DNA from: Alicyclobacillus sp.
GTDB lineage: Bacteria; Bacillota; Bacilli; Alicyclobacillales; Alicyclobacillaceae
NCBI GenBank assembly: GCA_023512635.1
Contig: JAILZF010000004.1
Span: 1 to 35,906, forward strand
DNA length: 35,906 nucleotides
Reading direction: 5' to 3'
How positions within the stretch are numbered: position 1 is the stretch's first letter; each line of letters starts with the position of its first letter. Positions 8,528 to 16,318 of this stretch are shown one piece after another. A program made the position numbers and the translations under genes. The notes beneath the pieces are model-generated. The model had not been told where the DNA came from. It ran no database searches and was given only the letters and a program-made list of their open reading frames with translations.

Positions 8528-9324
8528 ACCGGCGTACAGGCTTGCTTCTGGTGGGTCACGGTACAAGGCTGCCCGCGGGACAATGGGCGTTTCAAGAGTT
8601 TGTTCAGCAATTGGCCGCTACCCTGCCAGCGTTCCTCCCGGGGAGAGAGCTCCCGCCCCTGGCGACCGCCTATCTGGAGCTGCAGCAACCAAGTGTGCCC
8701 GAGGCTGTCCAGGCGTTGGTGGAACAGGGGGTCAAGCACGTCGTGGTCGTGCCATTGCTGCTGCTGGCTGCCGGCCACTGGCACCGTGATCTGCCTGATC
8801 TGCTCGCGGCGGCACAAGCGTGGACCCCGGGGGTGGACTTGACCTTGGCTGCGGCCGTCGGCCCTGACCCGGCGTTCATTCGGGCCGCCGCGGACCGATT
8901 GCAATCAGTGGGCTTCCAGCCTGGCGACGGCCAGGCGGGGGTGTTGTGGGTCACCCGAGGTCACCGCGGTCTGCAAGCGCTGCGTGATACTGCCCGGCTG
9001 GAGCGGCGGCTGCAGGCGTTGCTGCGCACTCCCTGGTGGACGCACGCTACCCTGGCGGGAGAAGGGCCGTCGCTGCAGCAAGCCTTGGCCACCTGCGCGC
9101 AATGGCCTGTGCGGCACTTGTACGTCCTACCGTATCTGTGGTTTCCAGGTCGACTCACTGAACAGGTGGTCCGTACGGTTGCCGCCGCTCAGTCTAGCTT
9201 GCCAGCGTTCATCCATATCGCCCCCCCGCTGGGGGACCATCCGCTGATTGTCGCCAAGATGTGTGCACGCGCTGCGGCCCTCATGGGCTCGGCGAAGATA
9301 GCGGATAGCGCCCATGGCGTCTGA
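8524..9324 (+). CDS. sirB: Sirohydrochlorin chelatase (SirB/CbiX-type)
   Basis: Inserts Fe2+ into sirohydrochlorin to make siroheme. The GTG at 8524 overlaps the upstream stop by four bases and gives 266 residues, the size of two-domain SirB proteins. It begins with GLLLVGHGTR, whose His is a metal ligand. The second conserved His region is VVVPLLLLAAGHWHRDLP. The C-terminal half repeats the fold (GVLWVTRGHRGL, then LYVLPYLWFPGRLTEQV). Context in a sulfite reductase operon argues for iron, not cobalt. The dehydrogenase SirC, which normally follows or precedes it in Bacillus, is missing here. Confidence 0.88.
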   Translation: MNRRTGLLLVGHGTRLPAGQWAFQEFVQQLAATLPAFLPGRELPPLATAYLELQQPSVPEAVQALVEQGVKHVVVVPLLLLAAGHWHRDLPDLLAAAQAWTPGVDLTLAAAVGPDPAFIRAAADRLQSVGFQPGDGQAGVLWVTRGHRGLQALRDTARLERRLQALLRTPWWTHATLAGEGPSLQQALATCAQWPVRHLYVLPYLWFPGRLTEQVVRTVAAAQSSLPAFIHIAPPLGDHPLIVAKMCARAAALMGSAKIADSAHGV

Positions 9325-9347
9325 TCAAGCCCGCCGCGGGCGCTATC
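9304..9347 (+). repeat. Inverted repeat at the end of the sulfate operon
   Basis: Perfect 10-base stem GATAGCGCCC/GGGCGCTATC with a 24-base GC-rich loop, overlapping the last codons of sirB. No T tract follows, so it is at best a weak terminator or an mRNA-stabilising 3' structure. Confidence 0.35.
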
Positions 9348-9418
9348 TAATAGGCTCGGGTGTCTGCGGCGGGTGTTCTGCATCCCCCTTTCCGCTTCTT
9401 CATCTGCTCCTCCTTCCA

Positions 9419-9447
9419 TTGTCATTCACGCATCTCCAGAGTACAGT
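9419..9447 (+). promoter_or_regulatory. Candidate sigma-A promoter for the small exported protein gene
   Basis: TTGTCA (9419-9424), 17-base spacer, TACAGT (9442-9447). It lies about 105 bases upstream of the TTG start at 9552. The -35 match is good and the -10 only fair. Confidence 0.35.
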
Positions 9448-9551
9448 GAAGATAACACCACACCGTCCTCCGTCATCAGCAGTGCGGGGTCGGGTTCAGT
9501 GGTGCTCTTGCTCTCAGCTGTTTCGCTGTACTGCCATGAGGAGGGAAAACC

Positions 9552-10010
9552 TTGATCAAGCGGATTGTGCTCAGTCTACTGAGTTGGTGTTTGGTGATGG
9601 CAGCTGCTATCACGCCGGCGGCCGCGGTCGTCCGTACTGAAGCTGTCTCTGTGCAATCGCTGCAGCAACAGGTCAACCCGGCTCAGGTCGAGGTCCAACC
9701 TGTCGCCTTGCGCGCGGGGACGAGTGCGAGTGCGGGGGGCGGCTACCGCTCTGGCTACCGTACACCTTCTGCCAGCGCGGGAAGTTACGGTTTTTCTCGG
9801 CCGTCCGCCAGTCCGCTTCCGAGCAGCAGCGGTTGGGGATCGCACCTGTTCTCTTTTGGCGCTGGGTGGTTGCTCGGCAGTATGTTTCACCCTTTTGGTT
9901 ATGGCGTCTGGGGAACCTACCACAGTTTTTCGCTGTTTGGATTGATTTTTGACCTCTTGGCACTGTACCTGCTCTGGCGGCTTGTACGCTGGCTGTTTTT
10001 ACGGCGGTAA
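9552..10010 (+). CDS. Small exported Gly/Ser-rich protein with hydrophobic C-terminus, function unknown
   Basis: The 152-residue product starts with a signal peptide (MIKRIVLSLLSWCLVMAAAI, then TPAAAV). Next comes a low-complexity region rich in Gly, Ser, Tyr and Pro (about 57-95). A hydrophobic part follows (SFGAGWLLGSMFHPFGYGVW, then SLFGLIFDLLALYLLWRLV) and the end is basic (RWLFLRR). It is probably a membrane or surface protein with a flexible outer linker. The start is TTG, supported by a strong GGAGGG site six bases upstream. It stands alone between the sulfate operon and the convergent EAL gene. I do not recognise a family. Confidence 0.65.
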   Translation: MIKRIVLSLLSWCLVMAAAITPAAAVVRTEAVSVQSLQQQVNPAQVEVQPVALRAGTSASAGGGYRSGYRTPSASAGSYGFSRPSASPLPSSSGWGSHLFSFGAGWLLGSMFHPFGYGVWGTYHSFSLFGLIFDLLALYLLWRLVRWLFLRR

Positions 10011-10197
10011 GTTGACGTGGCAGTGACAGGGGTGTCACCCAGGTTTCAGGGGTCGATCCGGGGGGACCGCCGGGACGGGCTGCCGCCGCGCACAACCCCG
10101 GCGGCCGTCAAGGCCCGCGGTGGGCGCTGCCCGATGGGCACGGGTGTCCGCGGCGGCCAAGCGCGCGCACAGCGCCCCTACCACCCCGTACCGGCTG
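10011..10197. other. GC-rich intergenic region with palindromes between convergent genes
   Basis: No gene seen. It contains a perfect hairpin GTGACA-gggg-TGTCAC (10023-10038) and a wider CCGCCGGG/CCCGGCGG inverted repeat further in. Neither has a T tract. They may stabilise or end the converging transcripts. Confidence 0.4.
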
Positions 10198-11535
10198 CTA
10201 CCCCTGTCTCTCTCTAGCCTGCCAAACCCCCTCTACGTCTGCCCAACTAGCGGGCGCATGCAAGGTTTCCGCCGCCAGCACGCGCGCGAACTCGGCTGCC
10301 GGCAACGGGCGGCTGAACAGAAAGCCCTGCAACTCATCACAGCGGTGATCGCGCAGAAACTGCCACTGGCGGGCGGTCTCAACCCCCTCACCCACCACCC
10401 ACATGCGCAATCGGTGTCCCAACTCGATGATAGCTGACGCCACCTGGACCGCCGCGTCATCCGCCCATTGCAAGAAGGATCTGTCTAATTTTAAGGTATT
10501 GACAGGCAAGTGACAGAGCGTGCTCAACGTGGAGTAGCCGATGCCAAAGTCATCGAGCGCCACGCGCACCCCCATCGACTGCAATTTTTGCAACGTCTCC
10601 CGCACAGCCTCCGCGCGCAGCAACAACGTACTCTCGGTGATTTCCACTTCCAGCCAATGCGGATCTACCCCATACTCTTCCAGTATCTGCTGCATGGTTC
10701 GCGCAAAATCAGAAGATTGAATCTGCAATCGCGAGACGTTCACCGCTACCCGCACCAGCGGCATCCCCTGCCGCTGCCACTCCCGCAACTGTCGGCAGAC
10801 TTCGCGCAACACCCACTGACCAATAGGCACAATCAGACCTGACTCTTCCGCCATCGGGATAAACTCGCCAGGCGGTACCATTCCTCGGCGCGGGTGCAAC
10901 CAGCGGATCAAAGCTTCTGCACCGGTAATGCGCCCGCTCCACGCGTGCACGCGCGGCTGGTACTCCAAATAAAACTCCCCTTGTGCCACCGCCCTGCGCA
11001 AGTCACGCAGCAACCGAATCCGCTCCTGAATACCACGGCCAATGTCTGGCGAGTAGACCACCACCTGCCCCGCCCCGAGCGCACGCGCCGCAGCCAACGC
11101 CGTTTGTGCTTGGGCCCACAAGCTGGCAGCATGACCGTCCGCCGTGACAGCAGCCCCGACGGATGCGTCCACCGGAATCCACTCCCCTTGCGCCTGAACC
11201 GGCTCCACCAGCAAAGCCAACAGTTCCCGCGCCCGCGCGTCCAGTTCTGACGCTCTACCGTCCTGCTCCGTCACACTTCCCGTCAACTCGTCCAGGACCG
11301 CGAACTCATCAGCACCTACCCGCGCTATCCACCGGGAACGCCCTGTGAGCGCGCAGCGCAAGCGTCTCTCAACTTCAGTCAGCACCGCTGCCCCCGCGTC
11401 GTCTCCCAAACCGTGGCAAAGCAACCGAAAGTGGTGCAGGTCCAACAACCATAGGCCCGCCAACCGCCCAACCCGCAGACAGCTGCGCAAGTGCTGCAAC
11501 AGCTCAGCTTCAGGCACTGCTGCGTGCTCACGCAT
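10198..11535 (-). CDS. GGDEF-EAL protein, probable cyclic-di-GMP phosphodiesterase
   Basis: A cytoplasmic 445-residue protein with no membrane segment. Residues about 20-165 form a GGDEF domain whose active-site motif is GADEF (74-78), so cyclase activity is doubtful. Residues about 170-430 form an EAL domain with the catalytic set in place: EAL (207-209), Asn266 (VNVS), the ITES motif (299-302), DDFGIG (328-333), Lys349 and Glu383 (EGVET). It should hydrolyse c-di-GMP to pGpG. The chosen ATG at 11535 overlaps the fapA-like stop by eight bases (ATGCGTGA) and has GGGAGG upstream, so translation is coupled. Both genes lie behind a c-di-GMP riboswitch, which makes a feedback loop. Confidence 0.88.
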   Translation of the reverse strand: MREHAAVPEAELLQHLRSCLRVGRLAGLWLLDLHHFRLLCHGLGDDAGAAVLTEVERRLRCALTGRSRWIARVGADEFAVLDELTGSVTEQDGRASELDARARELLALLVEPVQAQGEWIPVDASVGAAVTADGHAASLWAQAQTALAAARALGAGQVVVYSPDIGRGIQERIRLLRDLRRAVAQGEFYLEYQPRVHAWSGRITGAEALIRWLHPRRGMVPPGEFIPMAEESGLIVPIGQWVLREVCRQLREWQRQGMPLVRVAVNVSRLQIQSSDFARTMQQILEEYGVDPHWLEVEITESTLLLRAEAVRETLQKLQSMGVRVALDDFGIGYSTLSTLCHLPVNTLKLDRSFLQWADDAAVQVASAIIELGHRLRMWVVGEGVETARQWQFLRDHRCDELQGFLFSRPLPAAEFARVLAAETLHAPASWADVEGVWQARERQG

Positions 11536-13420
11536 CACCGTTCGCCTCCCCCCGCGCTGGCGCAAAACACACGTTGCGCTCCGCTGTCCACGTCCGGTCA
11601 TACCGTCCAGCGACTTCTAAAACGGTATTTGGATGGCGCAACCCAACCACAATCCAGCCCTCTGCTTGTTGAACCCTCACCTCTGTCGGCGATCCCGCTG
11701 CACTGCCCAACTCACCCAGGACCACCGCCCGCCCGGCCACAACCTTCCCGCCGCGCACAGCCCCGCGGACATGCACCGCCTGGGCCGCTTCCAAGTCACT
11801 CGCCAAGCTGCCCGTCCCCGACAGACGAATCCACCCTGCCGACCACAGCGTACTGTGCGTGACGCTAGTTGCCCGCAAGACAGGCAACTCGGCGTGCAAA
11901 GCCGAGACAGCGTTTGCGCTTGCGCGTACCGCCGCTGCCAACTCAGACACCGCCGCAGCCGACAACCCTGCCGGCTCATCCTGCAGCCAATTCTGCAGGC
12001 AAAGAGCCAATGGGCGCATCGCCGCCACCATTGTCAACGGTGGTTGCCGCAGCAAAGCCGCAACCGTTTGCAAAGATGCACGCAATTGTGGATAGCGCTG
12101 GGCAAGCAAGGCGTAAGCCAAGCGCCCTTGCAAGCGGCCATCCTCCCCTCGTGTTGCAGCGCTTTCACCGAGTATACGGCAATCCTCGGCGAGCTTCATC
12201 AACTGCTGGCAGATTTCCTCTGCATGCTGGAGGAACCCTGAATAGGCGGTAGTCCCTCCGCCCGCGTACACCTGCGCGCGGGATACCCGGCCGGCAATTC
12301 GCACCGGTCCGCCAGCCCAGACCTCAGCCTGGCATACGTCACCCTCAATGGTCACACCCCCGGTGGCGCGTACTTGTGCACCCGGCAAGAGTGACCCTCG
12401 AATCGTCACACAACCGTCAAACACCAGCGGATTGTCTTGGGCTGTGAGGTCCTGCGGCCAGTCCAGGTGTGGCAAAACCTGAATCCAGCGGTCCGTCCAG
12501 ACCAACCGTCCCGTCCGAGCCGCCACCAGCTCTCCCTCTTGCTCACACACCCCATCCCCCAGCGCAGGAGCCCGTGCAATCGGAGGAGGTAACACTACCT
12601 GCCCATAGACATCTCGTCCCATCACCCCTTGCACCGCCGGTGCTTGATAGCCGAAACGCTGCCCTGCCGACAGCAGCACCCAGCCTTCACGCCGACCCTG
12701 CCGGCGCACCTCCGGCAGCAACCGGTAGCGCGGTGGCAAAGGCCGGTGCGGCCGTCTCCCACGTATCACGACTGCCTCCGCATCGTGCACCGCTTGTCCC
12801 AACCGCTGTAAAGCGCACACGTCCAGCTGCCCTTGCAAGCCAGCTTTCATCATCCCAGCCAACAGCAGGCGCGGCTCGGCCGGCGGTGGCGCCAAAGGAC
12901 GTTCGCAGAGCGACAAGTGCAGGCGCCTCGCTGGTGGCGCATCCACCAACACCCAGACCCTGCCCACCTGCACGCGCTTTACCAGCGTGGCACTGAGGCG
13001 ATCCGTTGCCACCCGCCACTCATAACTCACCTTAGGCGGCTCGTCCCTGGTGCACACCTCCAGCTGTTGCCCTGCGCGCACCTGAACGTCTCCCTGAACG
13101 GGCTGTCCATCCAACGTCACAGTCAGTGCGGCCGCCGCAGGGATCACCAGGGTAGCCAGCTCCCCGCCGGGCGAGGGATGACGCACCAACACCCGTCCAT
13201 TCTCTACCCATACAACGCCGTCCACCGGCCGGACAAGTCTGCGCAACCCCTGCTTCGGCTTTCGCCCCACGCGCGGACGAGGGTGACGAGGGCCTGGAGA
13301 CACTGCCGACTGGCGGCGATGTACCGGGACCACGGCCGTCCTCTCATGTTCCGGAAAACGTGAAAGTTTCGGAAATCCGGAAAACCAATGTCTGATGCGG
13401 AACACCATGCTTGGCCACAT
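11528..13420 (-). CDS. fapA: FapA-family (DUF342) polymer-forming protein
   Basis: A 630-residue protein of the FapA/DUF342 family, whose members have a repetitive right-handed beta-helix and affect flagellar or surface functions. The middle has the family motif near GRDVYGQVVLPPP, then ALGDGV, and a run of short beta-helix turns (GCVTIRGSLLPGAQVRATGG, VTIEGDVCQAEVWAGGPVRI). A helical segment of about 130 residues interrupts the helix, and solenoid-like turns return at the C-terminus (VRGAVRGGKVVAGRAVVLGE). The first 60 residues are basic and unlike the family. Start ATG 13420 has AGCGGAGGA nine bases upstream, just after the riboswitch terminator. Its role in this organism is inferred from family and c-di-GMP context only. 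Confidence 0.75.
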   Translation of the reverse strand: MWPSMVFRIRHWFSGFPKLSRFPEHERTAVVPVHRRQSAVSPGPRHPRPRVGRKPKQGLRRLVRPVDGVVWVENGRVLVRHPSPGGELATLVIPAAAALTVTLDGQPVQGDVQVRAGQQLEVCTRDEPPKVSYEWRVATDRLSATLVKRVQVGRVWVLVDAPPARRLHLSLCERPLAPPPAEPRLLLAGMMKAGLQGQLDVCALQRLGQAVHDAEAVVIRGRRPHRPLPPRYRLLPEVRRQGRREGWVLLSAGQRFGYQAPAVQGVMGRDVYGQVVLPPPIARAPALGDGVCEQEGELVAARTGRLVWTDRWIQVLPHLDWPQDLTAQDNPLVFDGCVTIRGSLLPGAQVRATGGVTIEGDVCQAEVWAGGPVRIAGRVSRAQVYAGGGTTAYSGFLQHAEEICQQLMKLAEDCRILGESAATRGEDGRLQGRLAYALLAQRYPQLRASLQTVAALLRQPPLTMVAAMRPLALCLQNWLQDEPAGLSAAAVSELAAAVRASANAVSALHAELPVLRATSVTHSTLWSAGWIRLSGTGSLASDLEAAQAVHVRGAVRGGKVVAGRAVVLGELGSAAGSPTEVRVQQAEGWIVVGLRHPNTVLEVAGRYDRTWTAERNVCFAPARGEANGDA

Positions 13421-13440
13421 GATTGCATCCTCCGCTCAAT

Positions 13441-13468
13441 AAAAAAATCCTTGTCTTATCACAAGGAT
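13441..13468 (-). terminator. Intrinsic terminator, expression platform of the fapA riboswitch
   Basis: On the minus strand, ATCCTTGT-GATAAG-ACAAGGAT is a perfect 8-base stem followed by seven T residues. It lies between the GEMM-I aptamer and the fapA ribosome site, so it ends the leader unless disrupted. Its 5' arm overlaps CGGCGATC (13466-13473), which is fully complementary to GATCGCCG in the aptamer 3' core (13520-13527). The two pairings exclude each other. Confidence 0.85.
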
Positions 13469-13511
13469 CGCCGTGGTCCTCCCCACGTAAGCAACACCGG
13501 CCCGAGGCCTG

Positions 13512-13600
13512 TGGCAACCCGGCGATCATAGGCGGCCACCGCCGCCCGTAGACCCGTGGCTTTGCGTCTCAACGTTTCCGTTGATTTGCCCTTGGTTCTA
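13512..13600 (-). ncRNA. Cyclic-di-GMP-I riboswitch (GEMM-I) upstream of fapA-EAL
   Basis: The minus strand carries the GEMM-I core in order: AAGGGCAAAT, a stem TCAACG-GAAA-CGTTGA with GNRA tetraloop, GACGCAAAGCCACGGGTCTA, a second stem GGCGGC-GGTG-GCCGCC, then CGCCGGGTTGCC. In the first stem, the usual C-G pair next to CAAAC is T-A here, with both sides changed, which is a compensatory change relative to the second copy in this window. The three G residues of AGGGCAAA, expected for c-di-GMP rather than cGAMP variants, are kept. It is followed by a terminator, so it acts on transcription. Confidence 0.92.
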
Positions 13601-13831
13601 TGCTGTTAGACATTTTCATACGATGTTCCATCGCGCCATCCGCCATCAACAGAACAACCATGAGGACGTTGCCCATCGACGGTTGCCGACCCTGCCCCCT
13701 CTACCCTCCTTGTTGTAGAAATGTGATGAATCCTGTCGTTTTTAGTCGATTATCCCTTTCCCCGCCATCCCTCGGTATCCCCCACGTTTCCTATTTCTCC
13801 TCGCTGTTTTATCGGCACTGGTCCCCTCGTC
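13601..13831. other. Intergenic region with no recognisable gene
   Basis: Lower-GC stretch between the riboswitch and the LuxR-type gene. It must contain the promoter for the riboswitch RNA on the minus strand, but I find no convincing -35/-10 pair. A short minus-strand frame without a good ribosome site runs into the aptamer and is not called. Confidence 0.4.
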
Positions 13832-14431
13832 CTAGGACCTTGGCCACAGCCACTGCGTCAGCAGCTCGCGCCGGTTGCTTACACCAAGCTTTTGAAACAC
13901 GCGGCTCAGGTGGTTTTTCACCGTGTGTTCGCTGATGTGCAACGCTTGTGCTATCGCACGGTTGCTCAAACCTGTCACAGTCAGCGCCAAGACCTCTTGC
14001 TCACGGTCCGTCAACCCTTCGGTTGGCCAATCCACGCTGTCGAAACCCTTGCTCCCCGCCGCGGGAAAAGGCTCATGCCGACGTGCCAGCGGCCGCCATC
14101 CCTCCGTTGTACGCTGCGAGCTTCCCTGTGGACGTAGCTCAGCGGGTGCCGGCATCCCCGCTGCGGATCGTCCTGCAGCACCAGACAGGGCATAGACCGC
14201 CCGTTCCCCCCTGCCGAATACTTGCAACTGCGCACAATCTACAAGCTCTGCCAACGCTCCGGCCACTGCTGCTGGCTCACAGCCCATCCGCCGCGCCAAC
14301 CCTTGCGCCGTATCGTACGTAAACGGATTGCGTAAGAAAAACTGCAAACACTCCCTCACCAACGGCCGCGCCGCCTGCACCGGTGGCCCCTGGCTCTGAC
14401 GTTGGCCGCGCGTACCGGGTCTGTTGCTCAA
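13832..14431 (-). CDS. LuxR-type DNA-binding protein without receiver domain
   Basis: A 199-residue transcription regulator. The C-terminal 60 residues are a clear LuxR/NarL helix-turn-helix (LTDREQEVLALTVTGLSNRA, then IAQALHISEHTVKNHLSRVF). The N-terminal part (about 20-75: RECLQFFLRNPFTYDTAQGL, then ARRMGCEPAAVAGALAEL) looks like a small winged-helix fold. There is no phosphoacceptor domain, so it is not a classical partner for the nearby kinase. The start is uncertain: TTG 14431 is the longest possible, with an in-frame stop 27 bases upstream and only a weak ribosome site; GTG 14380 is an alternative with AGGGG upstream. It follows the KaiC-like gene in the same direction. Confidence 0.8.
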   Translation of the reverse strand: MSNRPGTRGQRQSQGPPVQAARPLVRECLQFFLRNPFTYDTAQGLARRMGCEPAAVAGALAELVDCAQLQVFGRGERAVYALSGAAGRSAAGMPAPAELRPQGSSQRTTEGWRPLARRHEPFPAAGSKGFDSVDWPTEGLTDREQEVLALTVTGLSNRAIAQALHISEHTVKNHLSRVFQKLGVSNRRELLTQWLWPRS

Positions 14432-14504
14432 GCCCTCACCGCCTTCCCACCGTCCTCAGTCCGTCTGCCCATGCTGATCCTGCCGAGGTCCGTCAAGCTT
14501 AAAC

Positions 14505-15935
14505 TCAGCGCAGCACCGCTCGGCCGCCTGCTGTTTCCCACTGCAAGATGTAAGGGGGGGACAACATCCCCACCGGACTTTTTCGGACCTGTACATAGGT
14601 ATACCCGCGCTCTGTCCAGAGCCGCAGCACCCCGTCGCACATCCGCCACAACTGCTGTCCGGCCGGTTCCCCTAACTCGCGCACATTGGCATGGACCCAG
14701 GCGCTCACCCCAATGCTGCGCAGCCCTGCCAACGCCTCGACCAATCCGGTTCCCAAGCCAGCCCTGCGGCCGGGGTAAAACGGGTGCAAACTAAAACCGA
14801 CAAACCACCGGCCGCCTTCGCGCAGCCCCCGCAACACCAAGGCCGTCCCACGCCGCCGCACAAACCTGCGAAACTGTCGCTGCCCTCCCTTGAGCGCCAA
14901 CCACCCAGCATGCAGGACCGGTGGTGCCGGCCGGTTTAACGGCTCCACCAACCACGCCCGCCGCTCCCGTACCAGCTGCGGTAACTGCGGCAGAGCCGCC
15001 AGCCAATCGCTTGCAGACAAGCCTTCCGACATGCCGAGCAACAGCCGGACTTCCCGCTCCCCTGCGTGTAGGCGCGCCGCCCCTGTGAGCACACGCCGGG
15101 CGGGCGCGCAAGCGTCCGCATCCAAAAGCACCAGCGTCCCCGCCGGGAACGCCTCTTGCACCAAATCGCCCAGGTGTTCTGGTGTTGTTCCTGCCCAACC
15201 CGCTGCCTCTTCCCCTGGACCAGCGGTGTGCAGTACATGCAGACCCTTGTGGCCAATTCGTAGCACGTGGGACTGCGGTTCCGCCCGCGTCCCGCGCATT
15301 TTCCAAATCTCTAACCGCCTTTCTCGGTAACATCCGGGCAGCCTGCGCCAAGTGAGGCGAATGATGCCGTCAAACACGTAGTGTTCCGGAGCTCTGCCCA
15401 CCGACAGGGGACCCTCATCCTCACGGATTAGCAGAGCCGTTAACCCATGCCGGCGCAACGCCCCGCGTACACTGTAGAGCAATTCGCGCTGGGCCCCCGG
15501 CTCCGCTGCCAACGCCTTGAGCGGGGTTAAGTTGTCCAACACCAGGCGCTTGCAGCCGAGCAACCGCAAAAGCTCTGCCAACCAGCTGCCTTCGCTGCAA
15601 AGCGCTTCCACCAAAGCGCGTGGCGTGGTACAAACCACCCGAAGCATACCGGCCGCCTCGGCCGCTCGCACATCCCAAGCAAAGCCGGCCGCTAAGTCAT
15701 AGAGCTGCTCGGGCAGTTCTTCAAACGTGATGTACACACCCGGTTCATGAAGTTCCACCGCTCCCCGGTAGATATACTCCAGCCCGAGCAGGCTTTTCCC
15801 TGTCCCAGGACAACCTTCGACCAACACCGCCGAGCAGGCGGGCAATCCTCCGCCCAACGCGCTGTCCAATCCCGCCACCCCTGTGGCCACTCGTTCCATG
15901 GTCATGGACACCCCACCGCTCTTTCCTGTGGCCAT
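14505..15935 (-). CDS. KaiC-like RecA-superfamily ATPase
   Basis: A 476-residue protein whose first 240 residues are one KaiC-type ATPase domain: ATGVAGLDSALGGGLP, Walker A GCPGTGKS (41-48), the catalytic glutamates in TFEEL (70-74), Walker B LVLDN (131-135) and the LEIWKMRGTR motif near 208. The last 235 residues have no Walker A and I do not recognise them; they may be a degenerate RecA-like or sensory domain. ATG 15935 is used; ATGs at 15905 and 15899 (MTMERVATG) also fit family N-termini. Such stand-alone KaiC proteins often work in signalling. Divergent from the c-di-GMP-controlled peptide gene and co-directional with the LuxR gene. Confidence 0.82.
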   Translation of the reverse strand: MATGKSGGVSMTMERVATGVAGLDSALGGGLPACSAVLVEGCPGTGKSLLGLEYIYRGAVELHEPGVYITFEELPEQLYDLAAGFAWDVRAAEAAGMLRVVCTTPRALVEALCSEGSWLAELLRLLGCKRLVLDNLTPLKALAAEPGAQRELLYSVRGALRRHGLTALLIREDEGPLSVGRAPEHYVFDGIIRLTWRRLPGCYRERRLEIWKMRGTRAEPQSHVLRIGHKGLHVLHTAGPGEEAAGWAGTTPEHLGDLVQEAFPAGTLVLLDADACAPARRVLTGAARLHAGEREVRLLLGMSEGLSASDWLAALPQLPQLVRERRAWLVEPLNRPAPPVLHAGWLALKGGQRQFRRFVRRRGTALVLRGLREGGRWFVGFSLHPFYPGRRAGLGTGLVEALAGLRSIGVSAWVHANVRELGEPAGQQLWRMCDGVLRLWTERGYTYVQVRKSPVGMLSPPYILQWETAGGRAVLR

Positions 15936-16170
15936 TCCACCAGTCCCTTTCTACCCGTTCGCAAGGTACGCTGATGCTGTCGGAATGACGCCGGTACACA
16001 ACCAGGAGGCCGCACTTCAGGCAATTGCGTTCTGCAGATACCCACAAAATCCTGCCCCTATCGACCTCATTCGACGAAGTTCGACATTTCCACACAATCG
16101 TAGAATGCCCGGTGGCGGGCCAAAACGCAAGAAATCTCAGCAATCTTCGCAAATCCTCACAACTATCGCA
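15936..16170. other. Divergent regulatory region between the KaiC-like gene and the peptide gene
   Basis: No gene seen. On the minus strand it should hold the promoter of the KaiC-like gene; only weak hexamers (TTGTGT, 17 bases, TCGAAT near 16070-16100) were found. The plus-strand promoter is listed separately. Confidence 0.35.
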
Positions 16171-16199
16171 TTGACAGTTAAACTTTGGCAAGCTAGAAT
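16171..16199 (+). promoter_or_regulatory. Near-consensus sigma-A promoter of the riboswitch-peptide transcript
   Basis: -35 TTGACA (16171-16176), exact 17-base spacer, -10 TAGAAT (16194-16199). It is the best promoter in the window, so this RNA is probably abundant, with control left to the riboswitch just downstream. Confidence 0.85.
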
Positions 16200-16288
16200 A
16201 GGCGCAAGGGCAAACCTGTCCGAAAGGCAGGGACGCAAAGCCACGGGCCTACAGCGGCGGTGCCGCTAAGGCAGCCGGGCTGTCGGTA
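16200..16288 (+). ncRNA. Cyclic-di-GMP-I riboswitch (GEMM-I) upstream of the small exported peptide
   Basis: The plus strand reads the GEMM-I core in order: GCAAGGGCAAACC, a stem closed by a GAAA tetraloop (CCTGTCC-GAAA-GGCAGG), GACGCAAAGCCACGGGCCTA, a second stem (AGCGG-CGGTG-CCGCT), then GGCAGCCGGGCTGTCGG. The GGG of GGGCAAACC is kept, as in c-di-GMP binders. No terminator follows. The segment GTATCCT (16286-16292) can pair with AGGAGAC (16304-16310) at six of seven positions, which would cover the ribosome site AAAGGAG, so control of translation is the likelier mode. This last part is inference. Confidence 0.92.
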
Positions 16289-16318
16289 TCCTACCCGTTA
16301 GAAAGGAGACCTCACCCG

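Noticed and set aside
9314-9640. Frame starting at the end of sirB that might be a missing sirC
   Set aside because: It has no Rossmann glycine motif or any SirC feature and overlaps the well-supported exported protein gene.
13571-13676. Short minus-strand frame running into the fapA riboswitch aptamer, as a possible leader peptide
   Set aside because: No good ribosome site, and the riboswitch and terminator already explain the leader.
16060-16085. LexA-like site near the KaiC-like gene (CGAC-gaa-GTTCG)
   Set aside because: Spacing and half-sites do not fit the Bacillota LexA consensus CGAAC-N4-GTTCG.
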